A stretch of DNA of 6,114 nt, taken from positions 1 through 6,114 of the forward strand of contig JAZRJV010000049.1 of NCBI GenBank assembly GCA_045645985.1. Reading direction: 5' to 3'. Position numbers and translations under genes: made by a program. The first letter of the stretch is position 1, and the number at the start of each line of letters is the position of its first letter. The notes under the pieces were generated by a model. It had not been told where the DNA came from and made no database searches. It saw nothing but the letters and a program-made list of their open reading frames with translations. The DNA comes from RGIG9060 sp045645985. GTDB taxonomy: Bacteria; Spirochaetota; Spirochaetia; Treponematales; Treponemataceae. Of the stretch, positions 1-4,556 are shown one piece after another.

Positions 1-114
1 ATAATTGAATCCTGGCGTATCGATTACAACGAAAAACGGCCACAGAAAGGATTAAAAGAATTGACACCTTGTCAATTCAAAAGTAAACTTAAGAGTATGA
101 AAAACTCGCCTTGA
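1..114 (+). CDS. IS3-family transposase (OrfB), C-terminal fragment
   Basis: Reading from base 1 in the first frame gives 37 residues ending in TGA at 112-114; the N-terminal part lies outside the window. The peptide contains WRIDYNEKRPQKGLKELTP, the end of the integrase-like (rve_3) domain of IS3-family OrfB transposases, where W-R-x-D-Y-N-x-x-R-P-x-x-(S/G)-L-x-x-x-T-P is typical. The catalytic DDE residues would be upstream. In the family this protein cuts and joins IS ends, usually as an OrfAB product made by -1 frameshifting. The terminal repeat just downstream of the stop fits an authentic IS right end. Whether the full element is intact cannot be told from here. Confidence 0.85.
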   Translation: MIESWRIDYNEKRPQKGLKELTPCQFKSKLKSMKNSP

Positions 115-141
115 TTTTGGTCAATTTTTGGGGTAAGACTA
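1..141 (+). mobile_element. Right end of an IS3-family insertion sequence
   Basis: The transposase stop at 112-114 is followed by GGTCAATTTTTGGGGTAAG at 119-137. Read on the other strand this is CTTACCCCAAAAATTGACC, the kind of terminal inverted repeat seen at IS3-family ends. The exact outer edge is about 139-141, inferred because the reading frame of the next gene starts to look like normal protein just beyond. The left end and any target duplication are outside the window. The IS appears to have landed inside a cassette gene. Confidence 0.7.
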
Positions 142-164
142 ATGAAACCGACGAAAATCACAAA

Positions 165-389
165 ATGGCAATTTTATGCAACTGTTCTTGCGGAATGTGG
201 ACTTGTGATTCATACGTTGCAAAAATCGTAGAAAAAGAAACCACGATAGAATGGTATGTTCATAGATTGCGGGAAGTTGCAAACGAAAAACCAGATTATA
301 TTTTTGACAAAAGTGAATACACAACAGTTATTGCAGAAATGAAAAACAAAGCTCAAAAAGAAATATCCCAGAAAAATGAGGAAAAATAA
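165..389 (+). CDS. Small Cys-rich hypothetical protein, probably truncated at its N-terminus by the IS
   Basis: The 74-residue product from ATG 165 has an early Cys cluster, LCNCSCGMWTC, then a predicted strand/helix segment (TTIEWYVHRL) and a charged helical tail ending KNEEK. From memory, small uncharacterised bacterial proteins share the pattern L-x-C-x-C-G-x-x-x-C followed by V-x-W and a terminal F-x-x-x-x-Y segment; I cannot name the family. The same frame stays open back to TTG 111, but those bases are the IS right end. Protein-like sequence (NETDENHKM) begins right after the IS edge, so the original start was probably upstream and is lost. No Shine-Dalgarno precedes ATG 165. The stop TAA (387-389) touches the next ATG (390). 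Function is unknown and expression as shown is uncertain. Confidence 0.55.
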   Translation: MAILCNCSCGMWTCDSYVAKIVEKETTIEWYVHRLREVANEKPDYIFDKSEYTTVIAEMKNKAQKEISQKNEEK

Positions 390-881
390 ATGGAGTTGTG
401 TGTTTGTGGCAGTATCAAAATAAAAGATAAAGACTGGATTTTCAATAAAATTGACGATTTTGTATCAACTTTAGAAAAATCTGAAAAAATCACCATAATT
501 GAAGGGGCTGCAAAAGGCGTTGATTTTTATGCTGGAGAATGGGCAAAGGAACGTAATTGCGAACTTGTTATTTTCCCACCAGATTATGAAAAATATGGAA
601 AAAGTGCTTGTTCCGTTAGAAATGAAGAAATGGTAAAACTTGCTGATTTTGTACTTATTTTGTGGAATGGTTCTTCTTATGGTACTTTTGAAGATATTTG
701 CCTATGCGAAAAATATAATCGACCCTATAAAATTTGTTATTATGGAACACAACCTGCGGGAAACAAATATTTTGTCATGGCAATGGAAAAATTGAAAAAT
801 CAGTTTGCTACAGCCGACAAGGATTTTTTGAATACTGTAATAGAAAAAGCCTATGATATATGGGCTAGAAATACTCATTAA
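390..881 (+). CDS. SLOG-fold protein, DUF2493/YspA-like
   Basis: The product is 163 residues. It shows the SLOG (LOG/DprA-like Rossmann) signature: an opening strand CVCGSI (residues 4-9, where GSR is usual), G39-AAKGVD45 for the nucleotide-binding loop (usually G-G-A-x-G-V-D), AGEWAKE (48-54), FPPDYEKYGKSA (62-73), RNEEM (77-81) and WNGSSYGT (92-99). These match DUF2493/YspA-like SLOG proteins, which are thought to bind nucleotides or nucleotide-derived ligands; the ligand of this subgroup is not established. The protein should be cytosolic, since no signal peptide or membrane segment is seen. GAGG at 378-381 lies 8 bp before the ATG, and the ATG directly follows the stop of the preceding ORF, so the pair is translationally coupled. 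About the last 40 residues are not part of the core motif set. Confidence 0.85.
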   Translation: MELCVCGSIKIKDKDWIFNKIDDFVSTLEKSEKITIIEGAAKGVDFYAGEWAKERNCELVIFPPDYEKYGKSACSVRNEEMVKLADFVLILWNGSSYGTFEDICLCEKYNRPYKICYYGTQPAGNKYFVMAMEKLKNQFATADKDFLNTVIEKAYDIWARNTH

Positions 882-1034
882 ATATTTCCTTGCTGACAAG
901 TAGCCTTTTGAGGCAAATTTGTTAGAAAAACTTGTCGTGAGGATTTATGATATTTTCTGATTTCATTAGGTGGTGTAGGCTATCATTTTGTTCTATAAAA
1001 ATTGTAGAACCCAAATAAAAGTTTCTTGAATAAA
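882..1034. other. Non-coding tail of the first cassette, no gene seen
   Basis: No convincing ORF follows the SLOG gene. A stem GACAAG (895-900) with CTTGTC (931-936) encloses a smaller hairpin GCCT (903-906), loop TTTG, AGGC (911-914). No T-run follows, so it is not a clear terminator. At 986-1015 lies an imperfect palindrome that recurs inside the metallophosphoesterase gene near the right end of the window and is listed separately. This stretch may be the remnant of an ORF-less cassette or the 5' part of the RNA proposed at 1035-1140. Confidence 0.4.
986..1015. repeat. Palindromic element, copy 1 (non-coding)
   Basis: The arms GTTCT (990-994) and AGAAC (1006-1010) flank an 11-nt loop ending ATTGT. 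The right half ATTGTAGAACCCAAAT (1001-1016) is identical over 16 bases to 5638-5653, where the second copy is a longer, perfect palindrome. The left half is degenerate here (TTTTGTTCT against TTTGGGTTCT). Two copies with the same loop length suggest a small interspersed palindromic repeat. Confidence 0.5.
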
Positions 1035-1140
1035 GAACTTGCTGCCTGGAGAAACGATAGCACAGACAAGTAATCAGGGAATTTCACTCCTTCCCCTGCA
1101 AGCACCCAAATCTCCGATACGCAGTCAAGTTCCGTTTTTT
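1035..1140 (+). ncRNA. Candidate structured RNA ending in a terminator-like stem
   Basis: GAACTTGCTGC (1035-1045) pairs with GCAGTCAAGTTC (1121-1132), giving 11 base pairs with one bulged base, and CG plus six T (1135-1140) follow. Inside, GGAGA (1048-1052) can pair with TCTCC (1111-1115), and CAGGG (1075-1079) with CCCTG (1095-1099) as a hairpin. A long closing stem, internal helices and a T-run are the layout also seen at 1444-1543 and 4405-4501, though the primary sequence is unrelated. No promoter is obvious. There is only one copy in the window, so no covariation test is possible. It could be the terminator region of the SLOG transcript rather than a separate RNA. Confidence 0.4.
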
Positions 1141-1167
1141 ATATTAACAGAAAACTAAAAATAAAGC

Positions 1168-1231
1168 ATTAAATTGATAGTTTAATAAGCAAATTATTAT
1201 TTCAAAAAAAACTTTAAACCAATAGTTTAAT
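1168..1231 (+). other. attC: attC recombination site A (64 bp)
   Basis: Four boxes are arranged as in attC sites: R'' ATTAAAT (1168-1174), spacer TGATA, L'' GTTTAAT (1180-1186), an AT-rich centre, L' TTTAAAC (1213-1219), spacer CAATA, and R' GTTTAAT (1225-1231). Integron integrases recombine the folded bottom strand between G and T of R', here between 1225 and 1226. The R' differs from the usual GTTRRRY at its fourth base (T rather than a purine), consistently at all four sites in the window. Its length equals that of site B. The downstream bases GACAAGC are shared with site D. Confidence 0.8.
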
Positions 1232-1258
1232 GACAAGCAACCCACTTTGCCGTAAACT
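1230..1258 (+). promoter_or_regulatory. Cassette promoter: attC-borne -35, N17, -10
   Basis: ATGACA (1230-1235; 5/6 to TTGACA) overlaps the last two bases of attC R'. Exactly 17 bp later is TAAACT (1253-1258; 4/6 to TATAAT). The equivalent place in the next cassette (4191-4219) keeps both hexamers and the 17-bp spacing although the spacer sequence has largely diverged. Transcription would start near 1264-1267, at the beginning of the conserved RNA. Confidence 0.6.
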
Positions 1259-1263
1259 AAAAT

Positions 1264-1543
1264 CAAGAAAAGGCTCGAAGAAAGACACAGTGTTTATGTT
1301 GGCTAATTGGTTGCCAGGATAATCCCGTCTGAGGGCTATTTCTACACATGAAGTGTCAGCTCCCACTTGTTGGCGTATAATCCGAGAAAGTCAAGTGTGT
1401 AGCTATATTGAGCGATTACCGTAGATATAGAATCTGACACTTCCCCCAAGCAGCGTTTGACAAAAGGCCTTTTGTTCAACTTGGTTTTCCACGTCAGAGA
1501 CATTCATTCGCTGTTGGAAAATAGAGGCTTGGGGCATTTTTTT
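1264..1543 (+). ncRNA. Cassette leader RNA, copy 1: conserved scaffold, variable distal domain, terminator
   Basis: From 1253 to 1455 this aligns without gaps to 4214-4416, with 9 differences in 203 positions. The central stem GAAGTGTCAG (1350-1359) / CTGACACTTC (1434-1443) is perfect here. In copy 2 it differs at two positions, both becoming G-U pairs. It encloses hairpins CACTTG/CAAGTG (1364-1369/1392-1397) and CTATAT/ATATAG (1403-1408/1425-1430). CTACACAT (1342-1349) can pair with GTGTGTAG (1395-1402), partly overlapping a hairpin arm, so a pseudoknot or switch is possible. A second domain is closed by CCCCAAGC (1444-1451) / GCTTGGGG (1527-1534) and ends in seven T (1537-1543). No long ORF fits. 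I do not recognise the family; Treponema-restricted RNA motifs (Td-1, Td-2) exist in the survey literature and must be compared. It may be an independent RNA or a leader of the gene 15 bp downstream. Confidence 0.7.
1444..1543 (+). terminator. Branched terminator closing RNA copy 1
   Basis: The closing stem CCCCAAGC (1444-1451) / GCTTGGGG (1527-1534) is followed by CA and seven T (1537-1543). Between the arms sit a hairpin at 1457-1479 (with the 16-bp palindrome ACAAAAGGCCTTTTGT at 1460-1475) and a stem TTTTCCA (1485-1491) / TGGAAAA (1515-1521). It lies 15 bp before the next gene start, so it would block or attenuate read-through. Confidence 0.6.
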
Positions 1544-1558
1544 ATAGCGGAAAAATTT

Positions 1559-2036
1559 ATGTTAGTTTGGAACAAAATAGTTGAAATAGATACAGTCACA
1601 GAACTAAAAACTTATTTTGCACAAGTAATGTCTATAATACAAAAAAAGCGTATCCAAAAAGTGTTTTCGCCCTCGGCATTAGCTGATATGACTGATGAAG
1701 AAATCTATTTTCAGTTTGAAGATGGCATCTGTCTTGTTATAAGAACAGGTGCTCCAAGTTATGTACAACTTGAACTTCAATCTACTACAAAAATTTGGTA
1801 TCATGATGAATTATGTGGCGAAAAACCGTTTTTTAACGATTTATTATGGAAAATATATAAAAAAAGTCAAAGTAAAAACCTTTTCAAAAGGCCATTTTAC
1901 AGATCCTTGCGAGAGAAATTATCGACCAGATGGTGGCGACTATTTTTCCCAAATTACATTGGAATTTAATGGTCAAACAAAATTGATTTTATCACCCTAT
2001 ATTGATGGCTGGATGAAATATTTTATTCAAAAATGA
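1559..2036 (+). pseudogene. Hypothetical protein gene with a single-base frameshift in an A7 run
   Basis: The first frame from ATG 1559 reads well to about LLWKIYKK, then becomes an atypical basic tail that stops at 1969. The +1 frame carries credible protein from there: KTFSKGHFTDPCERNYRPDG, then DYFSQITLEF and PYIDGWMKYFIQK, ending with TGA 2034-2036. The two halves join cleanly if one A is dropped from the run of seven A at 1859-1865, giving about 158 residues. The second-frame stop overlaps the next ATG in an ATGA, supporting it as the true C-terminus. I chose ATG 1559 because the frame upstream runs through the RNA and its terminator. No strong Shine-Dalgarno is seen. Function is not recognised. 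The shift could be mutation, phase variation, RNA polymerase slippage or a sequencing error. Confidence 0.6.
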
Positions 2037-2470
2037 ATGGTATGAACTCAAAAATTGATGTAAACGAACTTGTAATAAAAAATATTCTCAATTATTTGAA
2101 AAAAAAGAATATCGATTATAAGGATTTTTTCAGAGAACTTTACAAACTCGTGCCCCAAGAAAAAGTTGATTATTTTTTTGCCGAAAAACAAGGTGTTGAT
2201 GGAGATTTAATAATCGGAATCTCAAAAGTGTTAAAAGAAAATCTTGATTATTTTTGCATTCCACATATTGAAGATGAAAGCCTTTCTATCGAGCAAGAAA
2301 AACTAGTAGAATTGGCGAAACTTTGCAACCAGAATTTTGATGTAAAATCCGTAGATGCTAATGAAAAACTTTTGGAACTTACAAAATACGCTTTAGACAA
2401 TGAATTAACAAGCTTTTCAAAAGCGGCATATTACTTAAATTGTAGTGTTTCTGAAATTATGGAACTTTAG
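2033..2470 (+). CDS. XRE-like helix-turn-helix protein, probable regulator or antitoxin-like
   Basis: The product is 145 residues. Residues about 10-80 resemble a degenerate XRE/HTH domain: a leading helix with LKKKNIDYKDFF and a closing ISKVLKENLDYF, the segment that in XRE proteins reads I-A-x-x-L-x-x-x-x-D-x-L. The C-terminus, YALDNELTSFSKAAYYLNCSVSEI, resembles the end segment found in proteins paired with ImmA/IrrE or in antitoxins (A-x-x-x-x-x-I-S-x-S-x-A-A-x-x-L). This suggests DNA binding and self-regulation, but the HTH is weak and I would not assert a toxin partner. The ATG overlaps the previous stop as ATGA, so translation is coupled to the frameshifted gene. A second in-frame ATG at 2042 is an alternative start. 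Confidence 0.5.
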   Translation: MNGMNSKIDVNELVIKNILNYLKKKNIDYKDFFRELYKLVPQEKVDYFFAEKQGVDGDLIIGISKVLKENLDYFCIPHIEDESLSIEQEKLVELAKLCNQNFDVKSVDANEKLLELTKYALDNELTSFSKAAYYLNCSVSEIMEL

Positions 2471-2496
2471 AAAACGATAAAAGGATTGCATTTTTT

Positions 2497-3219
2497 ATGA
2501 TAGTAAAATTAATATCAAATAATCCGCAGGAAAACTTTTTTCTTGTGGCAGGACAAGCTCTAGAAGTTCAAAAAAATCTTTCCGTCAAAACAATGGGAAT
2601 TTTGCTCGTTCCCTTTTTTACTGAAAAAAACAGTCCAAACACTTTTGTGTTCGGCGGAAAATATGCAACAAAAATGCAACTAGACTGTGGTTGTCACGGA
2701 CATTACGCAGATAAATATTGGCATAAAATTGATGAGATTTTTGAAAAAAACGGAGAGCATTTTATTCTTTCCCGGGGGAAGCCGGTAAAAATCCTAAATT
2801 ATAATGATGTGAATTTTAACTCACTAGATAATCCTGTTATTGGCTTGGAAGATTTGTGCGTAAAACTAAAACCAAATAAAATCATCACACAGTTATATGG
2901 AATAATTCTTGATTACAACGATAAATATATCCAAGGTTTTTCCTGGGACAGTTTGCAAAAATTTATTTATATTTTCACGGATAAAAACAATATTTCAAAA
3001 GTTTTGCATGACGCATTTTTATATCACAAATATTGTCGCCAGGGTTCTTATAAGCAAGAAGATTTAGAAAAACACAAGGATAAACTCAATTTTTTGAATT
3101 TTAAGATTTTTTCTCCAAGAAAAATTCTACTGGATGAAGAAAGAGGCGAATATCTAATTGATTTTGATTTGTCCCAAGCAAAGTTTGAATATACGGATTT
3201 ATTAAACAATATCAAATAA
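2497..3219 (+). CDS. Hypothetical protein (240 aa), third gene of the cassette operon
   Basis: I do not recognise this 240-residue protein. It has no signal peptide or membrane helix. A compact Cys/His cluster, C64-G-C66-H67-G-H69, could bind metal. The C-terminal third is rich in Lys, Asp and Phe/Tyr and ends in DLLNNIK. AAGGA at 2481-2485 lies 11 bp before the ATG, and the gap from the previous stop is 26 bp with no terminator, so it probably shares a transcript with the two genes upstream. Its last 18 bp overlap the 3' end of the convergent minus-strand gene. Its position behind an XRE-like gene would suit an effector or immunity role, but nothing in its sequence shows this. Confidence 0.6.
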   Translation: MIVKLISNNPQENFFLVAGQALEVQKNLSVKTMGILLVPFFTEKNSPNTFVFGGKYATKMQLDCGCHGHYADKYWHKIDEIFEKNGEHFILSRGKPVKILNYNDVNFNSLDNPVIGLEDLCVKLKPNKIITQLYGIILDYNDKYIQGFSWDSLQKFIYIFTDKNNISKVLHDAFLYHKYCRQGSYKQEDLEKHKDKLNFLNFKIFSPRKILLDEERGEYLIDFDLSQAKFEYTDLLNNIK

Positions 3220-3891
3220 ATATAGAGGTCCAATTTCTCCATCATAATAATCTTTTCTTTTGTTTCCAAAGCATTTTTGATTTCTAAAAACTTTACAAGG
3301 AGGATTAAAAAGAGACTCGTTCAAATTTAAAATAAATTCAATAGAAAATCCTTCTATAAAAAAATCAATAAGAGTTTCATGGCGATAACTGGAACTGTCT
3401 GCTGTGAGTAAAACTTTGGTGGAATGAAAAATTGGAACCAAATATGTTTTTAACAAACTGAATAATTTTTCTGTCCATTTTTTTGAAAAATCAGTATCTG
3501 TATCAAAATAATGAACCAAATGATTCCATCGTAAAAAGTCTATTTCATCATTTCCATTGGTTTTCATATCATGAAGAAATATATTTCCCTTAAAAACTTC
3601 AAAACTTAAATCAGCAACATCATCAATATAGTTTATTTTTATTCCGTAATCCTTCAAAAAATTTTTATTGGAATTTAATACAAAGTAGAAAGAATATTTA
3701 TCAAGAGAAAAAGACAACTCCAAGGTATTTTCAAAAGGATAATCACTAGGAGAAATATTTTGATTTATTAACTCGGTAATTTTGTCTTTTGAAATAGAAA
3801 TGTTTGCACGTTTACAAAAATCGCTTAAAAAATTTTCTATAGTTGTGATTTCAAAATCATGATCCATAAAATAGCAAATATCAACCCCCAT
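3202..3891 (-). CDS. Hypothetical protein (229 aa) on the minus strand
   Basis: I do not recognise this 229-residue protein. It begins MGVDICYFMDHDFEI and has alternating hydrophobic strands and helices rich in Phe, Asp and Asn. No signal peptide is seen. It should be a soluble alpha/beta protein. A strong Shine-Dalgarno, AAAGGGAG read on the minus strand just upstream of 3891, sets the start at ATG (3889-3891). The TAA is the complement of 3202-3204, so the tail overlaps the + strand gene by 18 bp. Genes opposite to the array direction are a minority in integrons and usually carry their own promoter; the non-coding stretch at 3892-4110 would hold it. An immunity-type or toxin-antitoxin-type role is possible but not shown. 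Confidence 0.65.
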   Translation of the reverse strand: MGVDICYFMDHDFEITTIENFLSDFCKRANISISKDKITELINQNISPSDYPFENTLELSFSLDKYSFYFVLNSNKNFLKDYGIKINYIDDVADLSFEVFKGNIFLHDMKTNGNDEIDFLRWNHLVHYFDTDTDFSKKWTEKLFSLLKTYLVPIFHSTKVLLTADSSSYRHETLIDFFIEGFSIEFILNLNESLFNPPCKVFRNQKCFGNKRKDYYDGEIGPLYLFDIV

Positions 3892-3935
3892 AATTTTCTC
3901 CCTTTATTAATAAAAATTCATACAAACAAAAAGTA

Positions 3936-3982
3936 CTTGCCAAAGTGGGTACGCTCTATATGCGAGTTAGCACTTTGACAAG
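3936..3982. repeat. 47-bp inverted repeat upstream of the minus-strand gene
   Basis: CTTGCCAAAGTG (3936-3947) and CACTTTGACAAG (3971-3982) form 12-base arms with one mismatch around a 23-base loop. It lies 45-91 bp upstream of the minus-strand start, a position suited to an operator or to the promoter of that gene; on the minus strand TTGTCA and TATAGA occur here 15 bp apart. The bases TGACAAGCA are also seen just after attC A, so a decayed cassette boundary is an alternative reading. Confidence 0.45.
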
Positions 3983-4128
3983 CACAATGATTCAGCAGCG
4001 TGAACTCAAAAAATGAGCAGGGGATGGTGAATCCAACCAGAAGTTTTCTCCCAACCATAGAAGGTGCGTATAGCACAGACATCATTGGGACTTCACAATT
4101 TAATATTATCAGAAAAGCAGAAAAAGTC
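3983..4128. other. Non-coding tail of cassette 1
   Basis: No credible gene is seen. CAATGAT (3985-3991) can pair with ATCATTG (4081-4087), enclosing GTGC/GCAC (4064-4067/4073-4076). The 12-mer ATAGCACAGACA (4070-4081) also occurs at 1057-1068 in the tail of the first cassette, each time upstream of the block TATTA-N-CAGAAAA that precedes the complete attC sites. This may be a shared 3' cassette tail or the upstream region of the minus-strand gene. Confidence 0.3.
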
Positions 4129-4192
4129 ATTAAACTGTTGGTTTAAAATTTGATGGATTTCTCGCGTAAAAACTTTAAACCAGGAGTTTAAT
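4129..4192 (+). other. attC: attC recombination site B (64 bp)
   Basis: The boxes are R'' ATTAAAC (4129-4135), spacer TGTTG, L'' GTTTAAA (4141-4147), a 26-bp centre, L' TTTAAAC (4174-4180), spacer CAGGA and R' GTTTAAT (4186-4192). R''/R' and L''/L' are complementary, giving the folded attC hairpin with unpaired spacers. This is the best-preserved site in the window. The recombination point is between 4186 and 4187. Confidence 0.85.
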
Positions 4193-4219
4193 GACAACAA
4201 TACAATTTTATCCTAAACT
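4191..4219 (+). promoter_or_regulatory. Cassette promoter: attC-borne -35, N17, -10
   Basis: ATGACA (4191-4196) overlaps attC B R', and TAAACT (4214-4219) lies exactly 17 bp downstream. Compared with 1230-1258 the hexamers and spacing are conserved, while I count only about 8 of 17 spacer bases the same, as expected for selection on a sigma-70-type promoter. The start point would be near 4225-4228. Confidence 0.6.
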
Positions 4220-4224
4220 AAAAT

Positions 4225-4501
4225 CAAGAAAAGGCTCGAAGAAAGACACAGTGGTTATGTTGGCTAATTGGTTGCCAGGGTAATCCTGTCTGAGAGCTAT
4301 TTCTACATACGAAGTGTCGGCTCCCACTTGTTGGCGTATAATCCGAGAAACTCAAGTGTGTAGCTATATTGAGCGATTACCGTAGATATAGAATCTGATA
4401 CTTCCCCCAAGCAGCGCTTGCTAGTGAAGTCTGGCAACTTTATCTTTCCACCTCAGCGAGATTGGTTCGGTGTTGGAAGATAGAGGCTTGGGGATTTTTT
4501 T
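4225..4501 (+). ncRNA. Cassette leader RNA, copy 2
   Basis: It is homologous to copy 1 from 4214 to 4416. Stem GAAGTGTCGG (4311-4320) / CTGATACTTC (4395-4404) keeps all ten pairs through two G-U substitutions. CTACATAC (4303-4310) still pairs with GTGTGTAG (4356-4363), although two of its bases differ from copy 1. The distal domain keeps its closing stem CCCCAAGC/GCTTGGGG (4405-4412/4486-4493) but not its inner sequence: TTGCTAG (4418-4424) pairs with CTGGCAA (4431-4437) where copy 1 has an unrelated hairpin. It ends in seven T (4495-4501). These pairing-preserving differences are the main evidence that the transcript is a functional structured RNA. Confidence 0.7.
4405..4501 (+). terminator. 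Branched terminator closing RNA copy 2
   Basis: The arms CCCCAAGC (4405-4412) and GCTTGGGG (4486-4493) are followed by A and seven T (4495-4501). Inside are the hairpin at 4418-4437 and a stem of TTTCCA (4445-4450) with TTGGAAGA (4473-4480). The layout matches copy 1. Confidence 0.6.
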
Positions 4502-4540
4502 AACTTATTCCTCGCAAGTAGAAATATTGCAATTTTTATG

Positions 4541-4546
4541 TATAAT
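4541..4546 (+). promoter_or_regulatory. Perfect -10 hexamer just before the 2H gene
   Basis: TATAAT at 4541-4546 lies 40 bp after the leader terminator and 10 bp before the ATG at 4557. No good -35 is seen at 16-18 bp. Transcription from here would start about 4552-4554, leaving almost no 5' UTR, which fits the absence of a Shine-Dalgarno. It would make the gene independent of the leader RNA. Confidence 0.4.
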
Positions 4547-4556
4547 AAAATCGATT

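Larger units (their letters stand above)
1226..4186 (+). mobile_element. Integron gene cassette 1 (about 2961 bp)
   Basis: It is bounded by the R' cut points of attC A and attC B. At 2961 bp it is large for a cassette, most of which hold one ORF. It carries a promoter, a structured RNA, three + strand ORFs (one frameshifted), one convergent minus-strand ORF and a structured tail. It may be a fusion of older cassettes that lost an internal attC, since the region around 3936-4110 looks like a decayed boundary. Confidence 0.65.

Noticed and set aside
1264..1543. Group I or group II intron, RNase P, tmRNA or SRP RNA
   Set aside because: I looked for conserved core sequences of each and found none; 1424-1430 is faintly like a group I S element but no partner R element is present.
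1457..1558. N-terminal extension of the frameshifted gene from a TTG at 1457
   Set aside because: It lies in the distal domain and terminator of RNA copy 1. The similar reading LLENRGLG here and MLEDRGLG at 4470 comes from the shared terminator stem, not from related proteins.
1859..1867. Programmed -1 frameshift at the A7 run
   Set aside because: Joining the two frames needs +1 (or -2), not -1, so an IS-style A6G slip would not restore the protein.
3048..3269. 73-residue minus-strand ORF
   Set aside because: It is antisense to the end of the 240-residue gene and overlaps the 229-residue gene in another frame.
3976..4004. + strand promoter with TTGACA at 3976-3981
   Set aside because: No -10 hexamer at 16-18 bp and no + strand gene follows before attC B.
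3918..4130. 70-residue minus-strand ORF
   Set aside because: It spans the inverted repeat and non-coding tail and starts in attC B; no ribosome binding site or recognisable protein features.
4470..4556. Upstream start of the 2H gene
   Set aside because: The extension crosses the terminator stem and T-run, while the family fold begins just after Met 4557.
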